A stretch of DNA of 64,000 nucleotides from Butyrivibrio sp. WCD3002 (GCF_000424265.1 NZ_AUJO01000012.1:62001-126000); one strand, 5' to 3'. Positions 32,935 through 41,861 are shown, counted from the first letter of the stretch. Notes: a model not told the origin generated them from the sequence alone. Numbers and translations are program-made.

Positions 32935-35175
32935 TCAGAAGTTGATTACGAGGTACTTTTTAGTTAAATCAAGGTTTTCATCTATGGCGTCGTTTATGCT
33001 GTCATCATAAATGTCCGCTTCTCTCATGGCCGCAGCATCTGAAGATAGTATACACATCTGACTGCTGCCGTAGTATCTACTTTTAATAGAGTCCATTGTA
33101 TCGGAAGGATCGATTGTTCCCTCCACCACGTCGCTTCTGTAATACAGCGATCTGTAATCCAGCGTGCTGAAGATCACAACGCTGTTTTCAGGAATCTCCG
33201 CATAATCCTCATCCCAGGACATTTTCACGATGTCGTAGTAGGGAAGCGTATTTTTTGCAACATGCTCCGTGTAATCAGAAGCCGCAAAAATCAGCAGGTA
33301 CAGAATCATAGCTGAGAGCAGGTAAATATATATTTTCGTATCTCTGATATATTTTATCAAAAGTCCCGCAATTCCTAAAGTAAACAGGAATGTGGCAGGG
33401 GCGAAAAATCTGTAGTAGAAGGTATCCATCGATGAAAAATACCTTATCACCGTAAACATAACATAGTAGATCACAGCTGTGGTTATAAGTACCGATTCCC
33501 TGGTAAAGTGTTTGCAATTCTTAGCTATGAAAGCAGCAATCAAAATTCCCAAAAGGAAAAGAATGAGGACGCTTTTTCCATATGAAAGATTCATTATGTA
33601 CTGGGGCACCTCTAGGTGGAAAAGGTTAAATACTTCCGCAAAGAGTGATTTAACAAGGTCGTTTGTAAGACTCTGATAATCGTCCCACCACATGGATCTG
33701 CTGACACCTGAGGGCATACCGTTTTGAAGCTTGTTATTAAAAAGGTATGCTACGCAGAGGATTCCGGAAACACCTGCGGTTATGACAAGTGAAATTATTT
33801 TTTTATTGAAGATAGCCTTGATGGTCTTTTCATCTCTGATGGCGGTTATTGCAAGAGCCAGGATATAGAAGCCTATTACAAAATAGGTAAACATTCCAAA
33901 GTATCTTGTAAGGAAGCAGAGAAATGCCGATGCGCCAAGGAGGATGTAGTTCTTCCCATCAGCAAGAACATCCGCAAGACTGAAGGCGAACAGCACCATG
34001 AAAAGAATGAATGGAAGCTCGCTCCAGGAATACCAATAGAGGTACATAAGTCCAAGGTTCGTCATGAAAAGTGCATAGAACCAGGCTTCTTTATTATAGG
34101 CTATGCGAAGTATCAGTATCAGAATCCCCACAAAGATCATGGAAAGAATCTTGGATGCTGCGTAGACTTCAAGGCCTGTGATTTTCATCACCGCTGCTAT
34201 CATTGCAGGATAAAGGATTGGCCAGTTGGCAAACCATGCACCTTTGTATCCTGCAAGGCCGTCATAGTTAAAGCCATAGCCTGCTGCCATGTTGGCTGCT
34301 TCCCTCAGGTAACCTGCAGAATCGGCGCTTATGTTGATGCCTTCAAGATATCCGTTAATGTAGATTGAGAGGCACAGCACGATAAAGAGAACCACAAGGA
34401 AGATATCATTTCCAGCCTTCATGATAAGGTCTGATGCATGAATTGTTTTTATGGCGTTGGTGCACTTCTCATATCCAAAGATTATGAAAAGAATGGCTGC
34501 TGCCGCAATAAGAATCGTAATTATATGTGAATAATAAAATACATCCCCGTAGGTCAGGGGCTTATCCGAAATCACAGAGGTTCCAAGGGATATGCCTGTG
34601 GAAAGTAGTGCGCCACTATCTGAATTCCGGCTGATACTATCGGCATTAACATTTCCATCGGCGCCGGAGGCTTCATCTGCCGCAAAAATCTGCTCTTCAA
34701 AGGGCAGGGATCTGTTTGTGGCATCAATCTGTGTCTTTATAAAGTATGGATTGCAATTATTTGCCGTGATTGCAAGCGTGTACTCTTTTCCCTCTTCGAC
34801 GTAGGTAGCAGGGCTACCTATCTCGTACCATTCTCCAACGGTTATGGATGCTTCCGGAACTGTAGTTGTCCACTCTTCGCCGCCTTCATTGTTTGTAAGG
34901 ACAAATTCTATCTCGCCTTTTCCTTCAGAGTCGGTATTTACCATAACTACGGAAAGGCTTCCGATATTGCAGCTTCTGTCTGCTGTAAGCTTCGCAGTGA
35001 GAGTGCCTCCGTTTTTTATCTCCACATAAGAAGGGGTATCAAAAAGCGGAGGGCGCATGTCCTCCGACTTATTCTGAATTCCTGTCTGTTTTGTAAGTGC
35101 AAGCTGCACTCCGCATGTGAGAAGAATTATCAGCACACACAGAAGTGCCTTTGCTATCTTTGATTTTGTTTTCAT
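32935..35175 (-). CDS. GT-C-type membrane glycosyltransferase
   Basis: 746 residues. TM1 (about 8-27) is followed by an extracytoplasmic beta-rich region (about 45-205), then some 11-12 TM segments. An acidic motif in the first large loop, ISADSAGYLREAANMAAGYG, resembles the catalytic Asp and following Tyr of PMT/ArnT-like GT-C enzymes. A C-terminal soluble part follows the last TM. It probably transfers sugar from a polyprenyl-phosphate donor outside the membrane. Start overlaps the stop of the flavoprotein gene by 4 nt. With the GT2 (polyprenyl-phosphate glycosyl transferase type) two genes upstream, it forms a plausible donor-synthesis and transfer pair. Confidence 0.8.
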   Translation of the reverse strand: MKTKSKIAKALLCVLIILLTCGVQLALTKQTGIQNKSEDMRPPLFDTPSYVEIKNGGTLTAKLTADRSCNIGSLSVVMVNTDSEGKGEIEFVLTNNEGGEEWTTTVPEASITVGEWYEIGSPATYVEEGKEYTLAITANNCNPYFIKTQIDATNRSLPFEEQIFAADEASGADGNVNADSISRNSDSGALLSTGISLGTSVISDKPLTYGDVFYYSHIITILIAAAAILFIIFGYEKCTNAIKTIHASDLIMKAGNDIFLVVLFIVLCLSIYINGYLEGINISADSAGYLREAANMAAGYGFNYDGLAGYKGAWFANWPILYPAMIAAVMKITGLEVYAASKILSMIFVGILILILRIAYNKEAWFYALFMTNLGLMYLYWYSWSELPFILFMVLFAFSLADVLADGKNYILLGASAFLCFLTRYFGMFTYFVIGFYILALAITAIRDEKTIKAIFNKKIISLVITAGVSGILCVAYLFNNKLQNGMPSGVSRSMWWDDYQSLTNDLVKSLFAEVFNLFHLEVPQYIMNLSYGKSVLILFLLGILIAAFIAKNCKHFTRESVLITTAVIYYVMFTVIRYFSSMDTFYYRFFAPATFLFTLGIAGLLIKYIRDTKIYIYLLSAMILYLLIFAASDYTEHVAKNTLPYYDIVKMSWDEDYAEIPENSVVIFSTLDYRSLYYRSDVVEGTIDPSDTMDSIKSRYYGSSQMCILSSDAAAMREADIYDDSINDAIDENLDLTKKYLVINF

Positions 35176-36389
35176 AATGTTTTCGCCAAATTCATGGCTC
35201 TCTCCATAACAACGTCTGAATTGTAGTGCTCGTGCTCACCCCAGCGGCCAAGAGGAATAATGCCATTTTCTCTTGCTTCTGTCATGATGAGATTTATTTT
35301 TTCAGGCTTATTTACTGTATTTAAAGGATAAGCATACTCGTTCATGTATGCGTAGTTGTCCTTCCAGTCGCTGTTTTCATAGGCTCCTGTTCTGCCTTCT
35401 ACTGTTTCAACCCAGTAGCCTTCGCTGTCAGGACAGAAATTACATCTGCAAAGAATCCTGTGGTAGGGCGTGTTTTCATCGGGAACATATACCCAGTGAG
35501 CAGGTGACTCCGGGTCTTCTGCCACATATCTTATCTCAACCGATGAATGCTTAAGCTCTGATAAAGCATTTGTAAACTGCTCGGAGCAACCTGTGATTTT
35601 CATGCTGTTCCATGGAATTGTGGTGATTATAGTCTCTGCGCAGTATTCTTCACCGTCGGAGCATTTCACTGTTTTTGCAGCAAGGTCAAGCTCTGTTACG
35701 GATACGCCGCATCTTATGTTTTCATGCATGCTGTCTGCGATTCTAAGGAATGCTTCGCCGTAGCCGTATTCCTTTGGATAGTAGAATTTAGCATGTCCCG
35801 GCTGGGTTCCAAAGCTCTGATGCATTTTGCAGGATTCTAAGGTTTCTTCATAGCTTACATTCGGAAGCTTCTCGAGCCAGTAGGTTCCAAGCTCGTCCAA
35901 AGCGCCGCCAAACATTTTGTTATTATAAGGAAGCATGTAGTTTTCAGCGATCTCATCTCCCAGCTTCCATCTGATCCATTCCTTGAATTTTGCAGGCTTT
36001 TCTTTTCCTGTGTTGCAGCCTGCATTTTTTATAGACTCAAGATATTTTTCCTGATATTCCTCGGAAAGCTGCCAGATATTCGCTTCAAAGGGATGATTTA
36101 TCTCGGCTGTGTGAATGCGGATCCTCGAATCGCGATCAAAGCTGTTCCACTCATTTTCCGGAAGAAATCTGAACACAAAGTCGCAGACCGCAGGCCTTCT
36201 GACATCAAGGAAATGGCCGCCACCGATGTCCAGGGGCTTACCGTCTACATCCTTGGATCTGCAAAGTCCGCCGGCTTCATCTTCTTTTTCTATAATAAGA
36301 AAGTCATTTTCGCCTTTATCAGCAAGGCACCTTCCAAGAGTCAGGCCTGAGGGGCCCGCTCCCAGAATGAGGTATTTTAATTTTTTCAT
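35172..36389 (-). CDS. FAD-dependent oxidoreductase, UDP-galactopyranose mutase-like
   Basis: 405 residues from the ATG at 36389, chosen because it forms an ATGA overlap with the GT2 stop; a TTG five codons upstream is the alternative. N-terminal FAD-binding motif ILGAGPSGLTLGRCL with downstream GGLCRS. The family includes UDP-galactopyranose mutase and protoporphyrinogen-oxidase-like sugar-nucleotide flavoenzymes; GHAKFYYPKEYGYGEAF is typical. Between a GT2 and a GT-C gene it most likely modifies a sugar donor, perhaps interconverting hexose ring forms. Not proven to be a true Glf. Confidence 0.82.
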   Translation of the reverse strand: MKKLKYLILGAGPSGLTLGRCLADKGENDFLIIEKEDEAGGLCRSKDVDGKPLDIGGGHFLDVRRPAVCDFVFRFLPENEWNSFDRDSRIRIHTAEINHPFEANIWQLSEEYQEKYLESIKNAGCNTGKEKPAKFKEWIRWKLGDEIAENYMLPYNNKMFGGALDELGTYWLEKLPNVSYEETLESCKMHQSFGTQPGHAKFYYPKEYGYGEAFLRIADSMHENIRCGVSVTELDLAAKTVKCSDGEEYCAETIITTIPWNSMKITGCSEQFTNALSELKHSSVEIRYVAEDPESPAHWVYVPDENTPYHRILCRCNFCPDSEGYWVETVEGRTGAYENSDWKDNYAYMNEYAYPLNTVNKPEKINLIMTEARENGIIPLGRWGEHEHYNSDVVMERAMNLAKTL

Positions 36390-37114
36390 ATAATGTTTTT
36401 CCAAACGTATTTCTCGTGATCTTTTAACTTGAACAGTATTGAAAGTGCCTCCATTACTGTGCTGGCCTTAAGGCCCGTGGATGAACCCACATAGTGGATC
36501 GGCACTTCTACAGTGTTAAGATTTCTGCAATAAAAACGCATTTCTGTCTGATACATGTGGCCTGTGGACATTATCTGATCGAGCTTTATGTTCTCTAAAA
36601 CTTTTCTCTGGAATGCCTCATAGCCGCTGGTCATGTCCTTTAGCTTAGTGCCAAGTACGAGGTTTGAAAGAAAGGTTCCGCCGCCGCTTAAGATTCTTCT
36701 GTAAAGCGGCAGGTCGCTGACTCCGCCACCCTTCATGAATCTGGAGCCCCATACGCAGTCATAGCCTTCATCGAGTTTTTCAATGAACATGGGGAGCTGC
36801 TTTGGATCATGGCTAAGTCCGCCATCCATCTCAATAATTCTGTCAGCGCCATCTTCAAGGGCCTGTCTGTAGCCTTCAAGATAGCAGCTGATAACGCCTC
36901 GTGATTCCTTATAGTATATAAGCTTTATCTTATCGTTGTTTTCTGCTTTTTCTCTGATAATTTTCTCGGTATCGTCCTTTGAAAAATCATCTATCACCGG
37001 ATAGTAATACAGGTTGTCATAGGGCAGGGCCATGATCTGATCTATTACCTGTGCCATGGTATCCGCCTCATTCGCTACCGGCATCACTATTATTGTCTTT
37101 GGTGAATTCGCCAT
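36386..37114 (-). CDS. GT2-family (DPM1-like) glycosyltransferase
   Basis: 242-residue cytoplasmic GT-A enzyme: N-terminal KTIIVMPVANEADT, nucleotide-binding VIDDFSKDDT, and EMDGGLSHDPKQLP at the place of the DxD-like motif, then GSRFMKGGG. It resembles dolichyl/polyprenyl-phosphate mannosyl- or glucosyltransferases, without the C-terminal TM pair of DPM-GtrB types. First gene of a three-gene operon with overlapping junctions. Likely makes a polyprenyl-phosphate sugar for the downstream GT-C enzyme. Confidence 0.88.
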   Translation of the reverse strand: MANSPKTIIVMPVANEADTMAQVIDQIMALPYDNLYYYPVIDDFSKDDTEKIIREKAENNDKIKLIYYKESRGVISCYLEGYRQALEDGADRIIEMDGGLSHDPKQLPMFIEKLDEGYDCVWGSRFMKGGGVSDLPLYRRILSGGGTFLSNLVLGTKLKDMTSGYEAFQRKVLENIKLDQIMSTGHMYQTEMRFYCRNLNTVEVPIHYVGSSTGLKASTVMEALSILFKLKDHEKYVWKNII

Positions 37115-37157
37115 TTACTTAATATTCCTCTTCCTTCTAAACAAAGTTCCGCTCACT

Positions 37158-37186
37158 ATTATAGCCACTTTGCTCTACGGGCTCAA
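37158..37186 (-). promoter_or_regulatory. Promoter of the GT2/flavoprotein/GT-C operon
   Basis: Minus strand TTGAGC (37181-37186), a 17-nt spacer and TATAAT (37158-37163). The -35 lies within the first unit of the 41-bp repeat array, so the repeat edge contributes to this promoter. Confidence 0.7.
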
Positions 37187-37292
37187 CATGAAATTCTGTC
37201 CTGCGGACGCCATGGGGACGGGCTCAATGTGTAGTTCTGTTCGGCGGACGCCATGGGGACGGGCTCAATGTGTAATTCTGTTCGGCGGACGC
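37179..37292. repeat. Tandem 41-bp intergenic repeat (2.8 copies)
   Basis: Units at 37179-37219, 37220-37260 and 37261-37292 (partial) begin GGGCTCAA and end GGACGCCATGGGGAC; copies 2 and 3 are almost identical. They lie in an otherwise gene-free stretch (37115-37700). They are contiguous with no spacers, so not CRISPR. Related units occur in inverted orientation nearby. Confidence 0.8.
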
Positions 37293-37305
37293 TTTCGCTC
37301 TGTTT

Positions 37306-37472
37306 CGCGTCGTCACGTTACTAAGACGCCAAAATACGGCGCCTAAGTAACGACGCGCTCAAAAGCCACCTCACAGAACCACACATTTCGCCCTTGCCAT
37401 TGGCGTTCCGCAGGAAAGATTTTACATCGAGCCCTGTCATTGGCATTCCGCAGGAAGAACTAGGTACTGCCC
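37306..37472. repeat. Hairpin and inverted copies of the 41-bp unit
   Basis: A strong imperfect hairpin (37306-37330 with 37338-37357, outer 8 bp perfect) separates the direct array from two diverged copies in opposite orientation (about 37394-37434 and 37434-37472), recognisable by TTCCGCAGGA and GAGCCC. The whole resembles a miniature inverted-repeat or REP-type element. No coding sequence is seen in 37115-37700. Confidence 0.65.
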
Positions 37473-37647
37473 TTTCAAAAGATGATTTACAAATTAGAGA
37501 TTAACATTGCACCATAAGTGCTTATGTTTGTTTCGTAGAACAACAAATGGATGGACAAGTTTTGGTCCATCCATTCATTATCATCAATATAATGATGTCA
37601 TTTTATTAAGAACTCTTGTAGTAACTTCCATGTCTCGCTTAATTTAT

Positions 37648-37685
37648 TAAAAAATGAAGAGCTGATCATATTGATCAGCCCTTCA
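37648..37685 (-). terminator. Terminator of the MNT/HEPN pair
   Basis: The stem 37655-37668 with 37672-37685 has 13 pairs and one mismatch, and six T follow on the minus strand, 16 nt after the HEPN-gene stop. Confidence 0.85.
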
Positions 37686-37700
37686 AATCAAAATCAACGT

Positions 37701-38129
37701 TCACTTATATCCATTCTTTTTTAGGATTTCATACCATTGCTCTATTTCTGAGAAAGTTTTTTCAAGCTGTGTTATCTTTACAATCATATGCACATCATAT
37801 CGGCCTTCTGCCTCCCAAGAAGTAATCAGAAGACTTTTCTCATCAATATACTGCGGAACAACGATACTTATTCCTAGTGATTTAGCATATTGAATTAGCT
37901 CGTTCAATGAATGTTTATACATCCTTTTAAGATCCGGCTGCTGTTCCAAATAATAAATCTGTATTTTTATTAACTTTTCCGCTGCTTGTTGAAGATGATA
38001 ACCCGCTTGTCCTTTTAAATACTTCGCTGCTTTAGGTGTTCGCCTCTTTGCCTCATCGATAGTTGCCTTTGCGACAAATAAATCAGCTTTTATCTGTTCC
38101 ATGTTTAAAGGATAATTATTCCCTGACAT
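37701..38129 (-). CDS. HEPN-domain protein (toxin-like partner of MNT)
   Basis: 142 residues, all-helical HEPN family (PF05168-like): YHLQQAAEKLIKIQIYYL in the core helix and KHSLNELIQYA as the conserved His region. HEPN proteins paired with minimal nucleotidyltransferases act as RNases or tRNA-targeting toxins held in check by the partner. The strict R-x4-6-H catalytic motif of HepT toxins is not clear here; the closest is RMYKHS with three residues between. Activity is therefore uncertain. The start overlaps the MNT gene by 14 nt. Confidence 0.85.
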   Translation of the reverse strand: MSGNNYPLNMEQIKADLFVAKATIDEAKRRTPKAAKYLKGQAGYHLQQAAEKLIKIQIYYLEQQPDLKRMYKHSLNELIQYAKSLGISIVVPQYIDEKSLLITSWEAEGRYDVHMIVKITQLEKTFSEIEQWYEILKKNGYK

Positions 38130-38484
38130 ACAAAACCTCTCCCTTGTCTATTTCCGCTAAGATTGCAGAATCATCTTTCTTACCTGTCTTGAAATATAGG
38201 ATGTCATAGCTCTGTAAAAAATCATCAAATTCTGCCAATCTATCAGCAAAACGCCTGAACTGTTTAGATGTCAAAGCCTTTCCTTTGGGGTGTGCGCCAA
38301 ATACCGCAATATCTATATCTGAATCCGCTGTACATCTATCCTCTATACTCGATCCAAATAAAACAATCTTATCAATAAAAGTGCATTCTTCTGCCGAAGC
38401 CACGATATTCTCAAGGTATTTTCTTTTTATATCTGCAACTTTTATATTGCGGTTACCAATTTGTACACTGACTACCTTACACAT
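38116..38484 (-). CDS. Minimal nucleotidyltransferase (MNT antitoxin-like)
   Basis: 122 residues with the pol-beta-type motif VLFGSSIEDRCTADSDIDIAV: a GS pair, then DxD ten residues on, and a third acidic strand (SYDILYF). In MntA/HepT systems this enzyme AMPylates and silences the HEPN toxin. Encoded first, overlapping the HEPN gene, as usual. GAGGTG precedes the ATG at 38484, and a palindrome overlaps the promoter. Confidence 0.88.
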   Translation of the reverse strand: MCKVVSVQIGNRNIKVADIKRKYLENIVASAEECTFIDKIVLFGSSIEDRCTADSDIDIAVFGAHPKGKALTSKQFRRFADRLAEFDDFLQSYDILYFKTGKKDDSAILAEIDKGEVLYVRE

Positions 38485-38507
38485 GTTTGCACCTCATCGA
38501 ACAAAAC

Positions 38508-38525
38508 TAATCTAGATTAATTATA
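38508..38525 (-). promoter_or_regulatory. Extended -10 promoter and palindromic operator of the MNT/HEPN genes
   Basis: Minus-strand TG-A-TATAAT (TATAAT at 38520-38525) is followed at once by the 12-bp perfect palindrome TAATCTAGATTA (38508-38519), at the place of transcription start. This position is typical of autorepressed toxin-antitoxin operons. Confidence 0.6.
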
Positions 38526-38559
38526 TCATCATCTCACAAAAATCGCTGATAAATCCCGC

Positions 38560-39039
38560 TCACAAATTCTCCATAAAAATCATGGGATGTGCGGTGCAAA
38601 ACGGTGTTTCCTTCATGTATAGTCCTAAGGTTTCATCGTTGTCATCCATGAGAACTACAGACATAGGATCGATGTCCGGGAACAGCTCTTTTACCTTGTC
38701 CTTGACTATCTGTGGCTTTTTAGAAGCATCCAAAGTATAGAAGCAGTGGGATGCAGGAATGCCGTAAAGGCGCTCAACCATCTCTGATTTCCATGCCTCA
38801 TGGCCATGAGGTTCCCTGGAAATACAATAAAGCCTTCTTACATCGTGCCCCTTGATGTATTCGTATATCGGCTTAAGACGTTTGCAATCTGCGTAGATAT
38901 TGACGTCCCTGAATTCAGGTGTGAAGTCAAGCTCGTGGTGAGCATGATGATCACCATAATTGTAGCTTGTAAGCGTCCCATCTATATCAAAGAACACCAC
39001 CGTCTCAGGCTTATGTAGTATTTCCCATATCTGTCCCAT
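38560..39039 (-). CDS. HAD-like phosphatase-fold protein
   Basis: 159 residues: VVFFDIDGTLTSYNYG carries the nucleophile DxDGT motif I, YCISREPHGHEAW fits motif II, and MSVVLMDDNDETLG fits motif IV. There is little room for a cap domain, so the substrate may be large or a small phosphoester. Monocistronic in appearance; TAGGAG precedes the ATG. No specific substrate can be assigned. Confidence 0.85.
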   Translation of the reverse strand: MGQIWEILHKPETVVFFDIDGTLTSYNYGDHHAHHELDFTPEFRDVNIYADCKRLKPIYEYIKGHDVRRLYCISREPHGHEAWKSEMVERLYGIPASHCFYTLDASKKPQIVKDKVKELFPDIDPMSVVLMDDNDETLGLYMKETPFCTAHPMIFMENL

Positions 39040-39110
39040 TTAGTAAACTCCTAAACTTTTATTTTCTGACTGTTGCCTCTATGACTTTTTCGCCGGCAAT
39101 TGCTTTTGAA

Positions 39111-39713
39111 TCAGTCTGAAGATGATGAGGATGAAGAAGAGCTTGCTGCATTTTCCCTATCCTTGATCATGTGCTGCAATGTGATAAGAATGGCAACTAC
39201 AATCTTTTCATGCTCAGGTCTATAGATATCGATGCAGTACTTATCATGGATTGAAAGCAGCTTCTGAGATATTACTGCAATGATATCACCGTTATGATCA
39301 TACAGTTCAAAATTAAGTCCGATGATGTTGCCCTTGAGCTGCCAGCCAAGTCCCTCAATATTCGTTATGTCCTTTATGATATGGAAGAACTCGTTTGAAA
39401 CCTGAAAAGAAGTCCCATCTGCCATTGTCACAAAATGTCTTTCGTGGAGAGTAAAGAATTTCCTTTCAATGTGAGCAACCTGATTTCCTGACGCATCGGT
39501 TATATCTGTCTTATCGTGAATAGAAGGAAATTTCGTCTCGGAATGATATACCACATTTTCGCTGGCATCGGTTATATCGATTTTGTGATGAAGTGTAAAA
39601 ACCTTTGATGTTGTAAAAAGTGATTTTGCAGGCTCGCCGAAACGATCCACATTGTTGATATTTGCAGCCTCACCGGCTTCTCTGAATCTGTGTAGCTTTG
39701 AAAATACTCCCAT
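39111..39713 (-). CDS. LURP-one-related (LOR/YxjI) protein
   Basis: 200 residues of the tubby-like LOR fold: repeated strand motifs such as HHKIDITDASENVVY, then IHDKTDITDASGNQVA and LHERHFVTMADGTSF. It ends in a helix and an unusual tail of nine Ser then Asp. The family (YxjI in Bacillus) is suspected to bind membranes or phospholipids, with unknown function. GGGGAAGT precedes the ATG at 39713. Confidence 0.85.
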   Translation of the reverse strand: MGVFSKLHRFREAGEAANINNVDRFGEPAKSLFTTSKVFTLHHKIDITDASENVVYHSETKFPSIHDKTDITDASGNQVAHIERKFFTLHERHFVTMADGTSFQVSNEFFHIIKDITNIEGLGWQLKGNIIGLNFELYDHNGDIIAVISQKLLSIHDKYCIDIYRPEHEKIVVAILITLQHMIKDRENAASSSSSSSSSD

Positions 39714-39829
39714 ACTTCCCCGATCCTTTCTTTTTCACTATTATCGTTATTTTGTAATCTATTTATCCATCTTATCAAAAACAGCGTGTACACTTCAATC
39801 ACAATGCTATTTATATTCAAAATTTTGAA

Positions 39830-39873
39830 ACAAAATGAAAGCGCCAAAACCTTCGATTAAAGATTCTGACGCT
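39830..39873 (-). terminator. Terminator after the 51-residue ORF
   Basis: A 14-bp stem (39860-39873 with 39840-39853) pairs completely only on the minus strand through G-U pairs, followed by TTCATTTTG. It stands 30 nt after the small gene's stop. Confidence 0.75.
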
Positions 39874-39903
39874 CTTCATACAAGTATTCGACTTCTGATT
39901 CTA

Positions 39904-40059
39904 TTAGTATGTGAAAGTTGCACCGAACACAGTTATTTTTCTGTTACTGTAAAAAGGTGAAAGCTTCTCGAGGAACTCATCATGCATTTTGTTATATGTT
40001 GCATCTCTATGTTCGCTCTTTGTCATCTTTGTCAAATCCTGTACGTCGTGAAATCTCAT
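39904..40059 (-). CDS. Small hypothetical protein (51 aa)
   Basis: Not recognised. A 51-residue charged protein beginning MRFHDVQDLTKMTKSEH and ending in VFGATFTY. The start at 40059 is supported by GGGGGATCC upstream; a longer in-frame extension has no site. It is followed by a terminator and preceded by the terminator of the next gene, so it is a separate unit. No TM or signal sequence. Confidence 0.6.
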   Translation of the reverse strand: MRFHDVQDLTKMTKSEHRDATYNKMHDEFLEKLSPFYSNRKITVFGATFTY

Positions 40060-40138
40060 AATGGATCCCCCTTTCATAAGTTTTTCATTGTGCCACGTGG
40101 TTTGTTGTCTGTTTCTGATACTATATATAACACGCAAG

Positions 40139-40174
40139 AAAAAACAGGCCCTATGATACACTCATAAGGACCTG
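40139..40174 (-). terminator. Terminator after the CDGC small-protein gene
   Basis: The stem 40145-40156 with 40162-40174, with one bulged base, is followed on the minus strand by six T. Confidence 0.85.
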
Positions 40175-40206
40175 CTTTACACTGATTTGTCAAAAAATTG
40201 TTGTTT

Positions 40207-40443
40207 TTAGTATGCTTTGTATCCGCATTCTGATTTCTCAGGGCCATCAACACCGGACTCGTAGTGTGCCCTGAATTCCATGTTTATCTCACGGATTTCC
40301 TTAAGTCCATCGATGTAAGGCTGGTACATTTCCGCCAAGCCTCCCATGCAGCCATCGCAGGAGCCGCTTATGTTTCCGATGGACTCTGCAACTATCTGCT
40401 CACGTTCTTCCTTTGTGGTGTCCTTAATTAAAATCGATTTCAT
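40207..40443 (-). CDS. Small Cys-containing hypothetical protein (78 aa)
   Basis: 78 residues, family not recognised. Contains SGSCDGCMGGLAEMYQPYIDG and a second Cys near the C-terminus (SECGYKAY), which could bind a metal or form a disulfide. GAGGA precedes the ATG at 40443. It lies 20 nt downstream of the GlsB-like gene, so both may be one transcript. Confidence 0.7.
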   Translation of the reverse strand: MKSILIKDTTKEEREQIVAESIGNISGSCDGCMGGLAEMYQPYIDGLKEIREINMEFRAHYESGVDGPEKSECGYKAY

Positions 40444-40463
40444 TATTTAATCCTCATCCTAAA

Positions 40464-40715
40464 TCAAAATAGCTTTCTGCCGATCCAAATACAGATGCAT
40501 GCGCCAACTACAGGAACGATCATGCTTCCGATGATGCCTGTTGCAGTAAAACCAATAAGCTTAAACAGGTTATATCCTACGATACTTCCGATCACACCAA
40601 AAATCATGTTTTTCAGCATTCCTGACTTCTCGCCCATGATCTTGCTGGCGATAAAACCTGCAAGCATTCCCCAAAGCAAACTCAAAAACAAAGTCATAAC
40701 AACAAGAATAAACAT
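40464..40715 (-). CDS. GlsB/YeaQ/YmgE-family membrane protein
   Basis: 83-residue protein with three TM segments, glycine-rich as in transglycosylase-associated/GlsB stress proteins (WGMLAGFIASKIMG and MIFGVIGSIVGYNLF). The start at 40715 is set by GGAGGG upstream; a 29-residue in-frame extension is unlike the family. Probably a general stress membrane protein of unknown mechanism. Confidence 0.88.
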   Translation of the reverse strand: MFILVVMTLFLSLLWGMLAGFIASKIMGEKSGMLKNMIFGVIGSIVGYNLFKLIGFTATGIIGSMIVPVVGACICIWIGRKLF

Positions 40716-41024
40716 ACCTTTTCCCTCCAATGTAACTCTTTTTGGTTTCTCCCAAGCGGTGAGAACCATCATATATGATAGCCCTTTTTCCGTCAGTAGC
40801 AAACCGTTTTCTTTGTTATGTCTTAAGTATATTTTGATTTCATGCTCAGTTACATGCCGGTTGTTGCAATTCCGATAATCATATTTTCATAAATTAGGTA
40901 AAATAAGAGCCTTCTTCAGCATAATTACTATCTTTGTGATATGATGGTAGCATGTTTTTTTTCGATAATTTCGTAAAAGAAATAAGACATTTTTCGAAAA
41001 CAGCGCAGGAGGAACAAGACATCT

Positions 41025-41861
41025 ATGAACATGACAGAAAAAACTTACATCACCGACAAAGGCACAATCCATTACTGGACCTGCGAAACACCTGAAAAAG
41101 ACAAGCCTGAACTGGTTTTTCTTCCGGGTCTTACAGCTGACCATAGGCTTTATGAAAAACAGCTTGAGCATTTTGCCGGAAAGTATCGGATATTTGTTTG
41201 GGATGCGCCGGGACATGCGTCATCATATCCTTTCGAGATGACCTTTAACCTCGAGGACAAAGCAAAATGGCTGGATGAAATTCTGGAACTGGAAAACTTC
41301 AAAGAACCTGTTTTCATCGGGCAATCCATGGGCGGATATCTCAGCCAGGCGTATGCTCAGCTTTTCCCTGATAAAATGAAAGGCTTCATATCCATAGATT
41401 CAGCACCCTTGGGAAAAGGTTACTACAGAGCATGGGAACTGTGGGTTCTTTTCCGAATGGAGCCAGTTTATCTAAAATATCCCTGGAAGCTTCTGCTTAA
41501 GCAGGGATCAGACGGTGTTGCGACATCCGATTACGGACGCTCTTTAATGCGCAGTATGATGATGACTTATGACGGTGACCAGCCAAGATATGCTCTTTTG
41601 GCGGGCCAGGGCTATAGAATTGTGGCTGAGGCTATATCAGCAGATCTGCCCTATGAGCTAAAATGCCCCACCCAGCTTATCTGCGGCACCAAGGACCAGG
41701 CAGGTTACTGCAAAAGATACAACAAGGCATGGCATAAAAAGACCGGCCTCCCCATCACATGGATAGAAGGAGCCGGTCATAATTCCAACACTGATGCACC
41801 TGATGAAATCAACAAACTCATATCAGATTTTGTAGAAAAGCTTGATGCTTCGAAGCCATAA
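41025..41861 (+). CDS. Alpha/beta hydrolase
   Basis: 278 residues, alpha/beta hydrolase fold: oxyanion region VFLPGLTADHRLY, nucleophile elbow GQSMGGYLSQ with Ser, acid strand LICGTKDQAG and terminal His in GAGHNSNTD. Cytoplasmic, no signal peptide. Substrate unknown: esterase, lipase or peptidase. GGAGG lies 12 nt before the ATG. Converges with the pullulanase gene, and no clear terminator is visible in the 38-nt gap. The 309 bp upstream hold no gene; a TATGAT at about 40938-40943 may be its -10. Confidence 0.85.
   Translation: MNMTEKTYITDKGTIHYWTCETPEKDKPELVFLPGLTADHRLYEKQLEHFAGKYRIFVWDAPGHASSYPFEMTFNLEDKAKWLDEILELENFKEPVFIGQSMGGYLSQAYAQLFPDKMKGFISIDSAPLGKGYYRAWELWVLFRMEPVYLKYPWKLLLKQGSDGVATSDYGRSLMRSMMMTYDGDQPRYALLAGQGYRIVAEAISADLPYELKCPTQLICGTKDQAGYCKRYNKAWHKKTGLPITWIEGAGHNSNTDAPDEINKLISDFVEKLDASKP

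Noticed and set aside
37179-37292. Possible CRISPR array
   Set aside because: The 41-bp units are directly adjacent with no spacers, only three copies, and no cas gene is near.
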